Assembly (NCBI GenBank): GCA_002224055.1
Contig: AZLU01000039.1
Span: 186,514-250,513 of the forward strand
DNA from: Pezizomycotina sp. ARF18
Lineage: Eukaryota; Ascomycota
Direction of reading: 5' to 3'
Length of the DNA: 64,000 nt
This document shows positions 37,658-47,925 of the stretch, in pieces. Position numbers and translations under genes: made by a program. The notes beneath the pieces were generated by a model, which had not been told where the DNA came from, did no database searches, and was given only the letters and a program-made list of their open reading frames with translations. How positions within the stretch are numbered: the stretch's first letter is position 1; every line of letters begins with the position of its first letter.

Positions 37658-38584
37658 ATGCAGATAAAGAACATCCTTTACGGCGCTGCCGTTCTCACGG
37701 CTCAGTTCGCGGAACCCACGCGGTTGCACTTCCCCAGCAGATATCCAATGCCCCTTCGACCGGCTTTACCGACCCTACCACGGGAGCCCGAGTGCTCCAG
37801 TCGCGAACCCGAACGATCCTACCGTTGGTGGAATGGTACAGACTGTTCCTGCGAGCTCGTCAAGCCCCAGCGACCCCAACTCTGCGCCCCTGCCAATACC
37901 TCATCTGGTTCGACGATGCCAATGGGATCCGAACGACCCCCTGACCCGTGGTCCCGATGTACCGATTAACAGAGACCCCAAAACATCGGTTTCGATAATA
38001 ACGTCAATATCGCCAACAACGCAGGACAGAGATCCACGTCCTAGCCGTGATAAACCTCGACTGGGCCATCGTGGACTTCGTCACCGACGCCGCGCTCCTA
38101 CTCACCGGCGCTGGAGAAATTAAAGAGGCGTATCAAGCCGCCAAACTACCCGGAACACTAAAAACCGCCCGCGATCTCTTCGCATACTTAAAATTCGCGG
38201 GTCAAATAATAAAATCCGGCGAGCTCGGCGAGTTAGCCGTCGGCGCATCGAGGCTGCGCTGAAGTTCCAAGAGGCCTTTAAGGGGAATTCCGTACCCATT
38301 GAAGTCGGCGAGTTTAAGAATGTGAAGGATGAGAATGTGCTGGATATGTACCTGAGCGCGGATGGCATTGCAAGTTTGTTTGGGGCTAGTAATATCTCGC
38401 TGATGGTTATGAGCGGCGATGGGAAGCAGATTACGCAGTTTAATACTAACAGCGACTACTCGTGGATCGCGACGAAGAACCAGCAGCTTGTTAGGGCGAA
38501 GTATGCACTATCTGGGAGGAGGATCCGAGCGAGGGTACTCAACCGTGGCCTATTGTCAATAATCCGGTCAGTAAGGGGCGTTGA
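37658..38584 (+). CDS. Secreted protein of unknown function (frame-broken)
   Basis: The ATG at 37658 begins a signal-peptide-like MQIKNILYGAAVLTAQFA. After frame changes the reading continues with APSTGFTDPTTGARVLQSR and a Pro/Ser-rich part. Next come FDNNVNIANNAG, INLDWAIVDFVTDAALLLTG, a helical segment (EIKEAYQAAKLPGTLKTA) and LKFQEAFKGNSVPIEVG. The C-terminal module contains YLSADGIASLFGASNISLMV, ITQFNTNSDYSWIAT and IWEEDPSEGTQPWPIVNN, stopping at 38584. I have an impression of having seen this last module (NTNSDYSWIA then W-x-x-DPS) in other fungal secreted hypothetical proteins, but I cannot attach a function. At least four single-base frame shifts are present. Confidence 0.6.
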
Positions 38585-38903
38585 CGGTTTTGATGTGACG
38601 AACCTGAGGGTGGGAATCGTCGCCAACACCACATTCGCAGCGCCGGCGCGCCTACATGATAAAGGTTTCTTTTTTTTTTTTTTTTTCTCATGAGGTGGGT
38701 ATAGAATTAGAGTGGTTTGTTTTTCCGATTTGGTGTTTAAAAAGGTTATCTGGCTTTTTGGATTTTTAGTTTGTTATGTATTTGTTCTGCACGTTTATTA
38801 AGTTGGTTCAATAGAATAGTTTTGAGGCATGAGTAGCATCTGTCGTATCATCAGTTCACTGTCGGAGTTGTATCGTAATTATGTACAAGGATCTCATTGA
38901 GAC
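38585..38903. other. Short intergenic region with poly(T)
   Basis: A 17-base T run at 38670-38686. No gene. Confidence 0.5.
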
Positions 38904-39451
38904 TTAGCAACAAGCCTCGCGACATATCACAGCGCCGAGTCCGACTGCGGTAAATGGGCAGCAAGTAACGCCGACCAGAGTTGTTGAGAAAATCGTTCTA
39001 CGGCGCGGAGTCGCCCACCACCGTTTCCCCGTCTCGAAAAGCAGGCCGGCCCCGACCATGAATGAGACGGAGAGCTTGTAGAGAACGAAGGCGGTGAAGC
39101 CGAGCGCGATCGCGACCTGAAACAGTTCTGTTTCGTCCACTAGAGTCGATATGAGCGTTGGCTATTAGTAAACTCCTTTCTAACTGCGCTGATCGGAGAC
39201 GTCCTGGCTGTAGGCCAACCGGGAGATATGAGAAAACATACGCTCTATTTCGAGCTTGCTGACAAACATACTTTGAAGTCCAGCCGTCCGAGCCCTCCGG
39301 TGCTGTGAGATGCGTTGGCGAGAGAATACGGCCTGGGCTCGATGCTCGACGGGTCGCTGATAAACGCCAGGGAAGCCTGATGGACGTACTTAGCAGGAGA
39401 TGGTAGGAGATCTCTGGGTTTTGTTTGTTGACTGGCTTTAAGTCTTTTCAC
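38904..39451 (-). CDS. Small putative membrane protein
   Basis: A possible first exon from the ATG at 39451 (RPYSLANASHSTGGLGRLDF) ends at a GTATGT donor. After acceptors near 39150-39140 a second exon reads DETELFQVAIALGFTAFVLY with a first helix, SFMVGAGLLFETGKRWWATP, and a second hydrophobic stretch (TLVGVTCCPFTAVGLGAVIC), ending EACC. Two membrane spans are plausible. The exon junction phase is not clean. Family unknown. Confidence 0.35.
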
Positions 39452-39929
39452 CTTGCCATGACACTTTTTGGAGTTTTGTCTCGCGAGTTCTTCGATGAGT
39501 TTCTAACCTTCTACTATGTACCCATGAACAATTCACAACCAAGCTGAGATTTCGTTCAAACGCTAGAATGCCGGGATGTATCCTTGGAGATTTCATGACG
39601 GGATATCTCACCATGAAACTACGCGGTACATCCTACGCTGATTCCTGCTGGAGACATTGAGACCAACCATATCGAGACTAGCTGGCCAACAGCATCAACG
39701 AGATTATCTGCATATTGAGACAGATAAACTTAATGTTCAGGAATATGATCATATACTCGAGGGTAGGAAACCGCTTCTTGAACCTTGGCTTGAAGTTTGG
39801 ATCTATTGACAGAAGAAATAGCCTACTAAACATGATGATAATCATATAGAATAATAGGCCGAAGGAATTACATTGAGTTCGGAAAAAAACCAGCCTTCTT
39901 CATAAGACCGTAAAAAAAAAAATAACCGC

Positions 39930-40315
39930 CTCAATCACCTTCGTTCCATCAATCCCGATTAATACATGAACCCTCTCTTATCGTCATGACATTAACCGGA
40001 TCCGTGTCCTCCAAGCCTTTAGATGCCGTTTCGTTATAAACCGTGAATGCTGTGCCGTTATCGCTTTACTGGAAAACCGTTGTTATGCGCGTCCTTTCCG
40101 TCGACCGTCGTATGATAGTTTGTCATACCATCCCGTTGAACCGCTCAGGGAACACCAAACCCCGAGTCTGTAGCGATCGGTGTTCATTGCCCTGGGCTAA
40201 TTCTAGCTTCGAAAGCGAATTTAAATCGTCTTTAGGCCCGCTGCTGAAGGACGGTAACTTGGAGCGCCGTGATGGAGAGGAAGGCGCAGATCGAATCTAG
40301 TACTTCGATTTTCAT
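39930..40315 (-). pseudogene. Possible small secreted protein remnant
   Basis: From an ATG at 40315: KIEVLDSICAFLSITALQV resembles a signal peptide. It is followed in other frames by DDLNSLSKLELAQGN, TTVDGKDAHNNGF and NGTAFTVYNETASKGLED. These pieces look like one short beta-rich secreted protein broken by frame shifts, but no family is recognised. Confidence 0.3.
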
Positions 40316-41550
40316 GTTGGCGAAAGAATTGGAGTTGAATTAAGGAAGAGGGAGGTATGGGATTGTCTGTTCTTAATACTTCATGAGGGAATGTTGTGAT
40401 GGTTGAGGAGGGAAAAATGAGAGGAAGAAGAGGGGTTTATATAGACGACTCTGCGGAACTTTCTATTACCCTCAAGGCATCGAGAATTAATAAGATATTG
40501 CTACTGGAATATTGGAGTACGTCGTTTCGAGTCTTGAGGGCAGCTACGAGACGGAATAATGATAGCCCCAAGCTTCGTAGTTGGCAGAGGTGAGTCAATC
40601 AGAATGCAAGGAGTGTCGCAGAAAGAATACCAAAAATCTCCACCCCACGGCGAGGCTTACAAGCATAAGGAAGTTTGTACGAGTGATATTGATGTGATAA
40701 GGATTTTCATGCAGTTGCGAAGCACGCGAAGGAGTTATAAGAGTCATCGTCTGTAATTTAGCGGAAACATCCAGGCTTAGGCGATAGTGGCGATAGTGTG
40801 GGGTGCAGGAACTCAAATGAGTCAGTCCATCTCCACCACTTTCCTCACCTCCAAAATACAACCCCTTCGCGGCTTTGAGTCACGATCTCTCGATGAGGAT
40901 TAGGTTCTGAAGTGCTCACCAAGATTGACGTTCGAATATCTTCAAGTTGTGGTATCGCTCTGAGGCAGGTCCCTCACGGACTTTTCCCTTTCAGACACCG
41001 TACTTGGTTCATCGATAATAGCCACAGGTTCTAAACATAATGCATCTCTCATATCTTCTTCCTATTGGGAATCTGTCGGCCCTCAATCTACAACCATGCT
41101 GGATGATTGGCTCGTTATCGATTTATATTATTACGCGCCTAGAGATTGATCACAACATTGAACTTGAAGTAATCCTGATATCATAACAATTGTCAGTTAC
41201 ACAACTTACACAAAATCTCTGAAAAAAATGCCCGTTTGCCCCTTTGCTCGGATATCGTTTCCGCAGCAGAATGCGTACAAGCAGACCTGTACACTATATC
41301 GAAAAACCATTTGTGCGTTGTCTAATTCTAGGCCGTCGGTGACTTTTGGAGACGACGTCATGATCTAATCCGGTGGATTCGAAATTCGCGATGGCCGGCT
41401 TCGAGTTGAACATAATGTATCCCTATTCTGGTTATATTTGTCTTGTAATAAAAATCTCAATATCTTGACTTCGCCGCCTTACCTCATGAGAATCAACTTG
41501 AATAAGAATTACAAAAGAAGCGGCCGTTTGCCATCCTGTAAACTTCTATA
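40316..41550. other. Intergenic, no gene seen
   Basis: No domain-bearing frame. Upstream region of the small cysteine-rich gene. Confidence 0.45.
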
Positions 41551-42098
41551 ATGATTCTCAAATTCCAGTCAATCTTCGCCCCTTCCTTCTTTCTAGGACT
41601 CTCTTTCGCGATCGCAAACGCTCGAAACCTCATCGACAAAGTCCAGGAAGTTTCTTCTAAAGTAGGAGAGCACGACCTTCCACCTTACCTGAAATTTCCA
41701 GGACCGTTCTGCGAAAAGATCCCAGTATGCTGCTTAAAAGTAGATCCAGGCAAGGGCGAGGTTGGACTCAATTGTAGGATCTTACATCGCCCTCATTGGG
41801 CTTCTCGCTTTTGTCCATCGGATTACTCACGGTTTATGTCTAGGTATCCGTTATCCCGACGACATCGATAATAATCATCCGCTTGCTCCAACGTGCGTTG
41901 AGCTATATGGCCTCCCACACAAGATCTCCGGATGCTGCGACTGGTGTTATGGCGTAAGTTCATGATCTCTGGTCTGGGTTCGGCAGTGCCATAAAGCGCG
42001 CAGAGATGCTGACCTCGACGGTATCATAGCCGAACTGGAAGGCGAAATGCGGACATTGCTACGAGTGGAGGAAGTACCCACCGAACCATCACAAATAG
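41551..42098 (+). CDS. Small cysteine-rich secreted protein, single module (effector-like)
   Basis: The ATG at 41551 starts a signal peptide (FAPSFFLGLSFAIANA). Then comes FCEKIPVCCLKVDPGKGEVG with a C-x6-CC pattern ending GLNC, a region RYPDDIDNNHPLAPTCVEL, GLPHKISGCCDWCYG, a GTAAGT intron (41954-42029), and a last exon NWKAKCGHCYEW ending at 42098. Cysteine order is C, CC, C, C, CC-x2-C, C-x2-C. This matches each of the two modules of the gene at 46304, so the two genes are paralogous. The first intron (about 41780-41851, ending TCTAG) has an unclear donor, and the frame is off by one there. Small secreted cysteine-rich proteins are often effectors or antimicrobials in plant-associated fungi; that role is only inferred. 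Confidence 0.7.
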
Positions 42099-43255
42099 TT
42101 CAAGGCGCTTAGAAAGGCAAGAGACAATCCAGTGTATGGCATGTTGGCAAGGCAAAAGAGCAGTGAGAAGGTAAATAGAATGAGTAGGAGAGAGGATCAT
42201 GTCTTCTTTGTCGGGTTGAAGGTACAGGTGTGTTCAAGTTTGTGTAGAACTGGTTATCAATGATTGATAAAATTGTGTAGAGCTATTGCTCCCAAGTCAT
42301 CTTTGTACTTAAAAAAACAAGAAATACTACAGCGCATTGAAACGTTCACTGACCTTCTAGAAGCAATGCCATACAATTCCGATTGTCAAGGCGGCCCATC
42401 CCGAGGAAATAACGTGGAAGGCTTCAGTGCTGTATTTACGGGCGGCTGTCGGTGGTTCAGTGGAAAATAACGTTGTATAATAGATGATATTCAAGGGTTA
42501 CACCGACGTACTCTCTCTTATTAAACCCTAATCACCAAGTTGATGCTTCAGCCAGTGAGGTCGTTGTATGGTTTGGGGCTGAGGCGATATTGTGGAACGG
42601 GAAAGAGGCGAGAGAGCAGGGAGAGCCCGAGCTTTAAGGCTTCAATCTCACGATTTATACTCTGGATTTCAGGCGAAGGCAAGCAGGAGGGGAATTAATA
42701 AGTCATACTACTAGGATATAACCGTGAAACCCTATGAGCTGTCAGACCTAAGCCACGAAAAAGTCGCACATTACCAGGTAAAGCTCGCGATAGATTGATT
42801 ATACAAGATATTTTTCAGGTTGACGAAGATCCCTTCACATTCACAGCCCTTGAATAGTCACATTGTGTTATCATAACTTTCGATCGCTCTCAGTCCAACT
42901 CGAAGGCGTACCTCGATAAGCGCCTTGAAGACTTGGATGGCACCTGCGGCTCGAGAGCCGAAGCTTAAGGAGGTAATTCTTGGCCTTCGTATAAAGCTGA
43001 TATTTGTGACGGTTGGCCGGGCTGAGTGGGCCGTTGCGACCGTTATTCAAGTTTCAGATTGATATACACAGCATTTTGGGCGTCCTGTCACCACGAGAGG
43101 CAACATCACGCGGGATTGGGTTCTAGAAAAATCAGACGAATTATTCAGATAGGCGGGATTTTATTCAAGATACCATGCGCCTAGCTATCACCACAATATC
43201 AGCCGTGCCGCAATGACGGGGAGAACTTATTAACCAATCCTTGGAGAATAGAAGC
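42099..43255. other. Intergenic, no gene seen
   Basis: No supported frame. A 68-codon frame at 42264-42470 has no features. Confidence 0.45.
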
Positions 43256-43263
43256 TATATAAA
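43256..43263 (+). promoter_or_regulatory. TATA box of the M35-like gene
   Basis: GCTATATAAAGTG about 245 bp before the ATG at 43508. Confidence 0.4.
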
Positions 43264-43507
43264 GTGAAGCTGCGGTTATGCAGAAATGCTATTTCTTACT
43301 TGTATTCAATATTATATTAATAGATTATTCGAAGCGAATAAAAATAATACATTTTTTTGTACTTGTCGTTGCTTACTTCGCTGCGCGAATCCTTTCCTTC
43401 TTTTCTATAAACTTCACTCATTCGGCCCGGTCGCTCTTTTGAAAATCGTTCTAATTAATTCTCTCTTTTATCAACGTCTTACATTTTTAATAGGCTTTTC
43501 GTTCACA

Positions 43508-44677
43508 ATGCTGGTCTCAAATCATGTTCTACTTTCATTTCTCTCTATACTTTCCTCCGCGTCATTAGGCGTACAAGCCGTCCCAATGACCACGAAACCT
43601 CACGCTGCCGAAGTCATACATAAACTCGTCCGCCGGGCAACATTCCAGCAACAATCCTGCAACCAAAATCAACTAGCTACAATGCAAAAAGCTCTCAAAA
43701 ATTGCGCGGATATCGCAACTCAGGCGGCTGATTTTGCACTGAACGGCGACGCTAAATATATGCAATCGTACTTCGGCTCCGACGACCAAGATACTCGGCA
43801 GAAGGTGAGCGAGAATTATAAGATAATCGCAAACGACTGCAATAGCGCGCTTGGCGGCGGCGGGCCTCAATCTGGCGGCGATAGCGCTAGCAGCCCTGGT
43901 GGTCAGGCTTCGCCTGGATCGGGAGATAGTTCAGCCGATCCATACCAGGGCGGCGCCTCGACTGATCCGTATTCCGGCAACCCTCAAGGCCAAGACCCGT
44001 ATTCTGGATTCGACCCAAGCAACTATCCTCAAGGAAATGATGATACTCGATACACTCAGGGCAATAACTACCCGTATTACTATCCCGACACTTCCGGCGA
44101 CGACGGGAGTAGTCAAGGCACCTCCGGCTTATGGTCATACTGGCGTCGCCTCCTCCGCCGCTCCCCGAAGCCGCAGGATACTACATCTGGCGGCGGCGCT
44201 AATCCGTACGATTACAATAATCCGCTAATACCATACCCTAAAGAGATGCTCGCGCCGCTCTCGAACGGTGTCAGTCAGACCGTCTTCATGTGCAATTTCC
44301 CGGAATCGACGCCAAATATGCCCGCCTCCCAGAACCCGTGCTTAAACTCGATCGGCGCGCTGGCGTACACTGCCCTGGGGAACAGCCCTGTCACCATAAA
44401 TCCTTGCGCGAGCTTCTGGGATCTCCCAGATGTTCCAGAGGACTGCATGACGATGGACAAGTCGACCGTGCTCCAACACGAGTTATCCCATAGTATTTTT
44501 GGTACGAAAGATGGTGAAATGCCGTACGGTTCGAATAAAGTGATACACAGTTACGCATATAACTATTTCGCTCACGGAATGGTGCTGAAGTGCTTGGATG
44601 GAGGCCCTAATGGGCCAGGTACGGTATCACTAGCGATCATTAGTGTTTTCGTCTACATTTTCACGCGTTTAGAATAG
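43508..44677 (+). CDS. Secreted M35-like (aspzincin) metallopeptidase with DPY-rich linker
   Basis: One uninterrupted frame. I chose the ATG at 43508 because it is followed by a signal peptide (MLVSNHVLLSFLSILSSAS) and a dibasic site (LVRRA); the frame is open further upstream to 43286. The N-terminal helical part (ATMQKALKNCADIATQAADF, YFGSDDQDTRQKVSENYKI) resembles the start of mature deuterolysins. A Gly/Ser/Pro/Tyr linker of about 110 residues with repeated DPY/YSG units follows. The catalytic part has LNSIGALAYTALGNSPVTIN, then HELSH (HExxH) at about residues 324-328 and GTKDGEMPYG, close to the aspzincin motif GTxDxxYG that supplies the third zinc ligand but with two extra residues. Zinc endopeptidase activity outside the cell is inferred. 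The C-terminus (SLAIISVFVYIF) is hydrophobic and could be a membrane anchor or unspliced intron. Confidence 0.78.
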   Translation: MLVSNHVLLSFLSILSSASLGVQAVPMTTKPHAAEVIHKLVRRATFQQQSCNQNQLATMQKALKNCADIATQAADFALNGDAKYMQSYFGSDDQDTRQKVSENYKIIANDCNSALGGGGPQSGGDSASSPGGQASPGSGDSSADPYQGGASTDPYSGNPQGQDPYSGFDPSNYPQGNDDTRYTQGNNYPYYYPDTSGDDGSSQGTSGLWSYWRRLLRRSPKPQDTTSGGGANPYDYNNPLIPYPKEMLAPLSNGVSQTVFMCNFPESTPNMPASQNPCLNSIGALAYTALGNSPVTINPCASFWDLPDVPEDCMTMDKSTVLQHELSHSIFGTKDGEMPYGSNKVIHSYAYNYFAHGMVLKCLDGGPNGPGTVSLAIISVFVYIFTRLE

Positions 44678-46303
44678 TTTCGTATCATCCGCTCCTTTCG
44701 TCGAGTATCTTTTCTTCTCCCTTTAGGCAATTGCATGTACTTATATACGCGTTGTCGAACGATGTGTAACGTTAAGCCTTTTCGTCATTTTAGATACCTT
44801 ATGTTGCAGGTTGTAAAATTTTTTTATTTTTCGTTTTGGTATTAAGTAGGACGCCTTTCGCCGTTTCCACCATCTTAGGTAGAAGCTCCTACCTGAGGTA
44901 TCAAAATTTATATTAATATGATTGTTTCTGTACGATTTTCGGTGGCTGAAATTATGCATATCTTAGTCTTTATCGATACGGGTGCTAGGTGATAACTTGA
45001 TCTCATTCCATTTCTGTAGAATGGTAGAGTAATTTACATCGAGTCGACCGTTGCCGTGCTTCCGAGAGATTAAATCTATATCTAGAAGCAATCAATTCCT
45101 TGAGCTTTGATCTGAGCATCGGTCAAGGACAGTGGTGCTACACGACAACCCGATTTCGCGTCGTTCACATGCTGACAACGCTTCAGCTGTTGTGTTCGGT
45201 CTGCTATCTTTTGAGACGGTTTATAACATGGCGTTGGTGAGGTACTACATCTGCTTACACTGATCCGGACGGGCCGATCGATGGAAGAGAGGGTTTACTC
45301 GTCCGTAGAGGCGAAGAAAGACGTTATAAAAAGGTCGCCGGTCTTCCTCACGAACCCATTCATTGAAAAGCTAGTCATTACCTCTGGGAATAACGAGTTC
45401 GCAAGGAATGAGAATGAGTGATTCACAGCATATCAAGGTCACTGGAGGTATACCTAATAAGGGGTCTCCTCTTGACGCGTATCTGCTTTTGATGTTATAT
45501 AATTTAAGTATTTCGCACACTGAATACTAGTAGTTTATAGATTGTTTGAAACAGGATGGCTTACTAACGATCATTGACGTTTTCATCGAGCGGTTTACTA
45601 GGAGAAAAAGTCAAATTTCGGGTTTTTTTTGTCCCCCTCGATTCCTTGTCCCATCCCTTGGAGAATAATGTGTAACGTCGATATCCTTGGCCCTTCTAGA
45701 CATTCTATAGTATATTCAAGCCGAAAATGCCGCAGTTTTATAACATTATTAGTATCTTTTTGCTTTTAACCAGCGGCGCAGTTTTGAGGCATTATGATAG
45801 TATTCGCGTTCAGGAAGAATTGTTTGCGGAGAATCTCGCGACGCTAGCTCCACGCGTATCGAGTTAGTAGTGTCCGAGGATTGATTCACAGAGTGGTGTT
45901 ATTTGATAGTTCACCTGATATTAACATACCAACCATGTTTCTAACAGATGTTTCAGCGCTGCTACGGATGCATCCTGGGAGACTACTAACTATAATGTGA
46001 TAATCGATGATGTACTACCACAACTCTCACAGATCCGGACGCATTAACAGACGGGGAATTGGATAATCATCATTAAACGGCAAGAAACTGTTAACTGTTC
46101 GTAGAACAAGATCTATAACTCTAGAACACCTGAGCAAATTAGAAAGGGGCTTCGTATAAAGGTCCCGGCATTTCTCGTGAATAAACGAATGAAAACGTCA
46201 TTCCTCCAGTATTAATAACAAATTATTCAATTACATCCTTCTCACCACCTCCCTGTAACATTCTCGCACCGCTCAGTTGTCTTACCATTGCCCCTTCAAA
46301 ACA
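44678..46303. other. Intergenic with hairpin and promoter-like segments
   Basis: A perfect-looking hairpin at about 44874-44897 (TTAGGTAG, short loop, CTACCTGA) lies in the 3' flank of the M35-like gene. A TATA-like AT-rich start at about 45324 and the segment after it resemble the promoter of the next gene, but nothing coding follows. Confidence 0.4.
46155..46160 (+). promoter_or_regulatory. TATA box of the two-module cysteine-rich gene
   Basis: CGTATAAAGGTCCCGG about 145 bp before the ATG at 46304. Confidence 0.45.
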
Positions 46304-47475
46304 ATGAAGTTCATGAGCCTTCCAGTCACCGGCCTCATCGCCAGCTCATTGGCGCTCTTAACTCTGGCGGCTCCAGGCCCCAAATCGCCGAGCCATTACT
46401 CCCGAGTGTTAACTATCCTCGCAAGCCTGTTCGAAGATCCCGAATTGCAGTGCAGTAAGGAGAAGGTTTGCTGCGTTGAGATCATCAAGAACGGCAACCT
46501 GGGCTTCGGATGTAGGTTGGAATCTCTTCCTAAGTTTGAATACTAATGTGGAAATCTATCAGCCGATACTAATAAACGCGTTAGGTATGAAAATGCCTAC
46601 GACCAAGAAGGTCATCAGTATCATCACCGGTTGGCCGAGGAGATGATACCCGATAACCCGACCTGCGGACTTGTCTTCCAAGATCGGGATTCCCACAAGG
46701 CGGCGTGTTGCCAGCAGTGTGAGTTGAATGGGCCGGAGGACTGGCCTTCCAGGGAGGTAAGTCTATTGAAATTTTTTTTTTTGAAGATATTGAATTTCGT
46801 TTCCATGTAGCCCATTTTCTTTTTTCATTTTTGCTTGAAAGAGGGCTGTTAACGTTAACCGATTAACACAATTCGTTCCGTTAAGGGTGCTTGCGTCCAA
46901 TGCAAAGAGAGAAAGGAAAATCCCAAGGGAAATATGCCCAAACCGCCGCCCGAAATTAAAAGACTGGTACGGGTATCCGATGACCGTGAGGAACAGTGTT
47001 CCGCGAAATCTAAAGTCTGCTGTAGGCATCTCGACGAAGATTACGACGGCCCGGGACTTCACGGCTCCTTTGTAAGCAATCAAAGATTAGATATGACCGA
47101 TCGGTTAGAGTAGAATCACAAAATTCCAATCAAATCTCTTAGGCTTGAGGGTCCCAACATCTCGAGAAGATCTCGAAACTCTCCTCCCTGGTTATCCGGT
47201 CGGCAAAGTTCCCAAGAACCCCACCTGCGAGTTCCTGTTCAGGAATTTCCGTGAACCGGCTTGCTGCGGTGACTGTGATATTGGAAGAGACCCGCTCACG
47301 ATCGTAAGTTTCTCACTATGCCTTTCGCATTCAGGTCTAGCTATTACTATTCAATAGGGCCGACGCTGACCGTTATGATGAACTGCAGGGTCAGTGCGGA
47401 AAGTGTTCGATTCGAGAGGAGGATCCGAGAGGAAATGAGCCTAAGGATGCAGAGGACCCGTCGGCCTATCTATAG
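46304..47475 (+). CDS. Small cysteine-rich secreted protein with two tandem modules
   Basis: The ATG at 46304 opens a signal peptide (LIASSLALLTLAAPG). Exon 1 (to 46515) has LQCSKEKVCCVEI and LGFGCR. Exon 2 (46585-46756) has NPTCGLVF and KAACCQQCELNGPEDW. Exon 3 (46886-47071) has GACVQCKERKENPKGNMP and then a second start, EEQCSAKSKVCCRHLDED. Exon 4 (47143-47303) has NPTCEFLFRNF and EPACCGDCDIG. Exon 5 (47389-47475) has GQCGKCSIREEDPRGNEP and the stop. The two halves repeat the same cysteine order, and introns precede GACVQC and GQCGKC at equivalent places. The gene therefore arose by internal duplication of the module seen once in the gene at 41551. The exon 3/4 joint is off by one base. A secreted, disulfide-stabilised effector-like role is inferred; no database family is known to me. 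Confidence 0.75.
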
Positions 47476-47691
47476 ATAGGGACACTCGGACATAGAGAAG
47501 GAATCTGGTCATACAGGTTGCTTGCAATGCAAATGTCCTATATGTATCTTATGGCGGTAGCTGGTAGCTTTCGCTGGCAGGGCCGGACGGTCCACTCAAT
47601 ATAGGGAAAAGGAAATCACTCTGCATGACTAGTTTCTCAATATTGGTGGCTCCATATATATGAAGAATTGAAATTTTCTAGCTACTACTCC

Positions 47692-47919
47692 TCAGCACAC
47701 CAGTAATGCGCTGTCTATTTGCCAAACTGCCATCAGACGCTCTGCTCCCCGAACACTGCGTGTACTCACGAGCGCCAGCTGACACTTCGGCGTCGTGCAC
47801 TTCCCGCCATCCATCCACGAACAAAATCCCAACTGTCCGAACTCCTTAATCGGACACCCCTCCCCAGGCCGAAACAGGCTCGTTAGTAACAGCATCGTAA
47901 CAAGCACCCTGGTAATCAT
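47692..47919 (-). CDS. Small secreted cysteine-containing protein
   Basis: The ATG at 47919 gives MITRVLVTMLLLTSLFRPG, a signal peptide. The mature part is EGCPIKEFGQLGFCSWMDGG with KCTTPKCQLAL, where a GTGAGT donor lies, so the final residues may come from an exon not identified. Four cysteines in about 30 residues. It begins only 6 bp after the stop of the next upstream minus-strand gene, unusually close for a fungal gene; it could instead be that gene's continuation. Confidence 0.45.
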   Translation of the reverse strand: MITRVLVTMLLLTSLFRPGEGCPIKEFGQLGFCSWMDGGKCTTPKCQLALVSTRSVRGAERLMAVWQIDSALLVC

Positions 47920-47925
47920 GATCCG

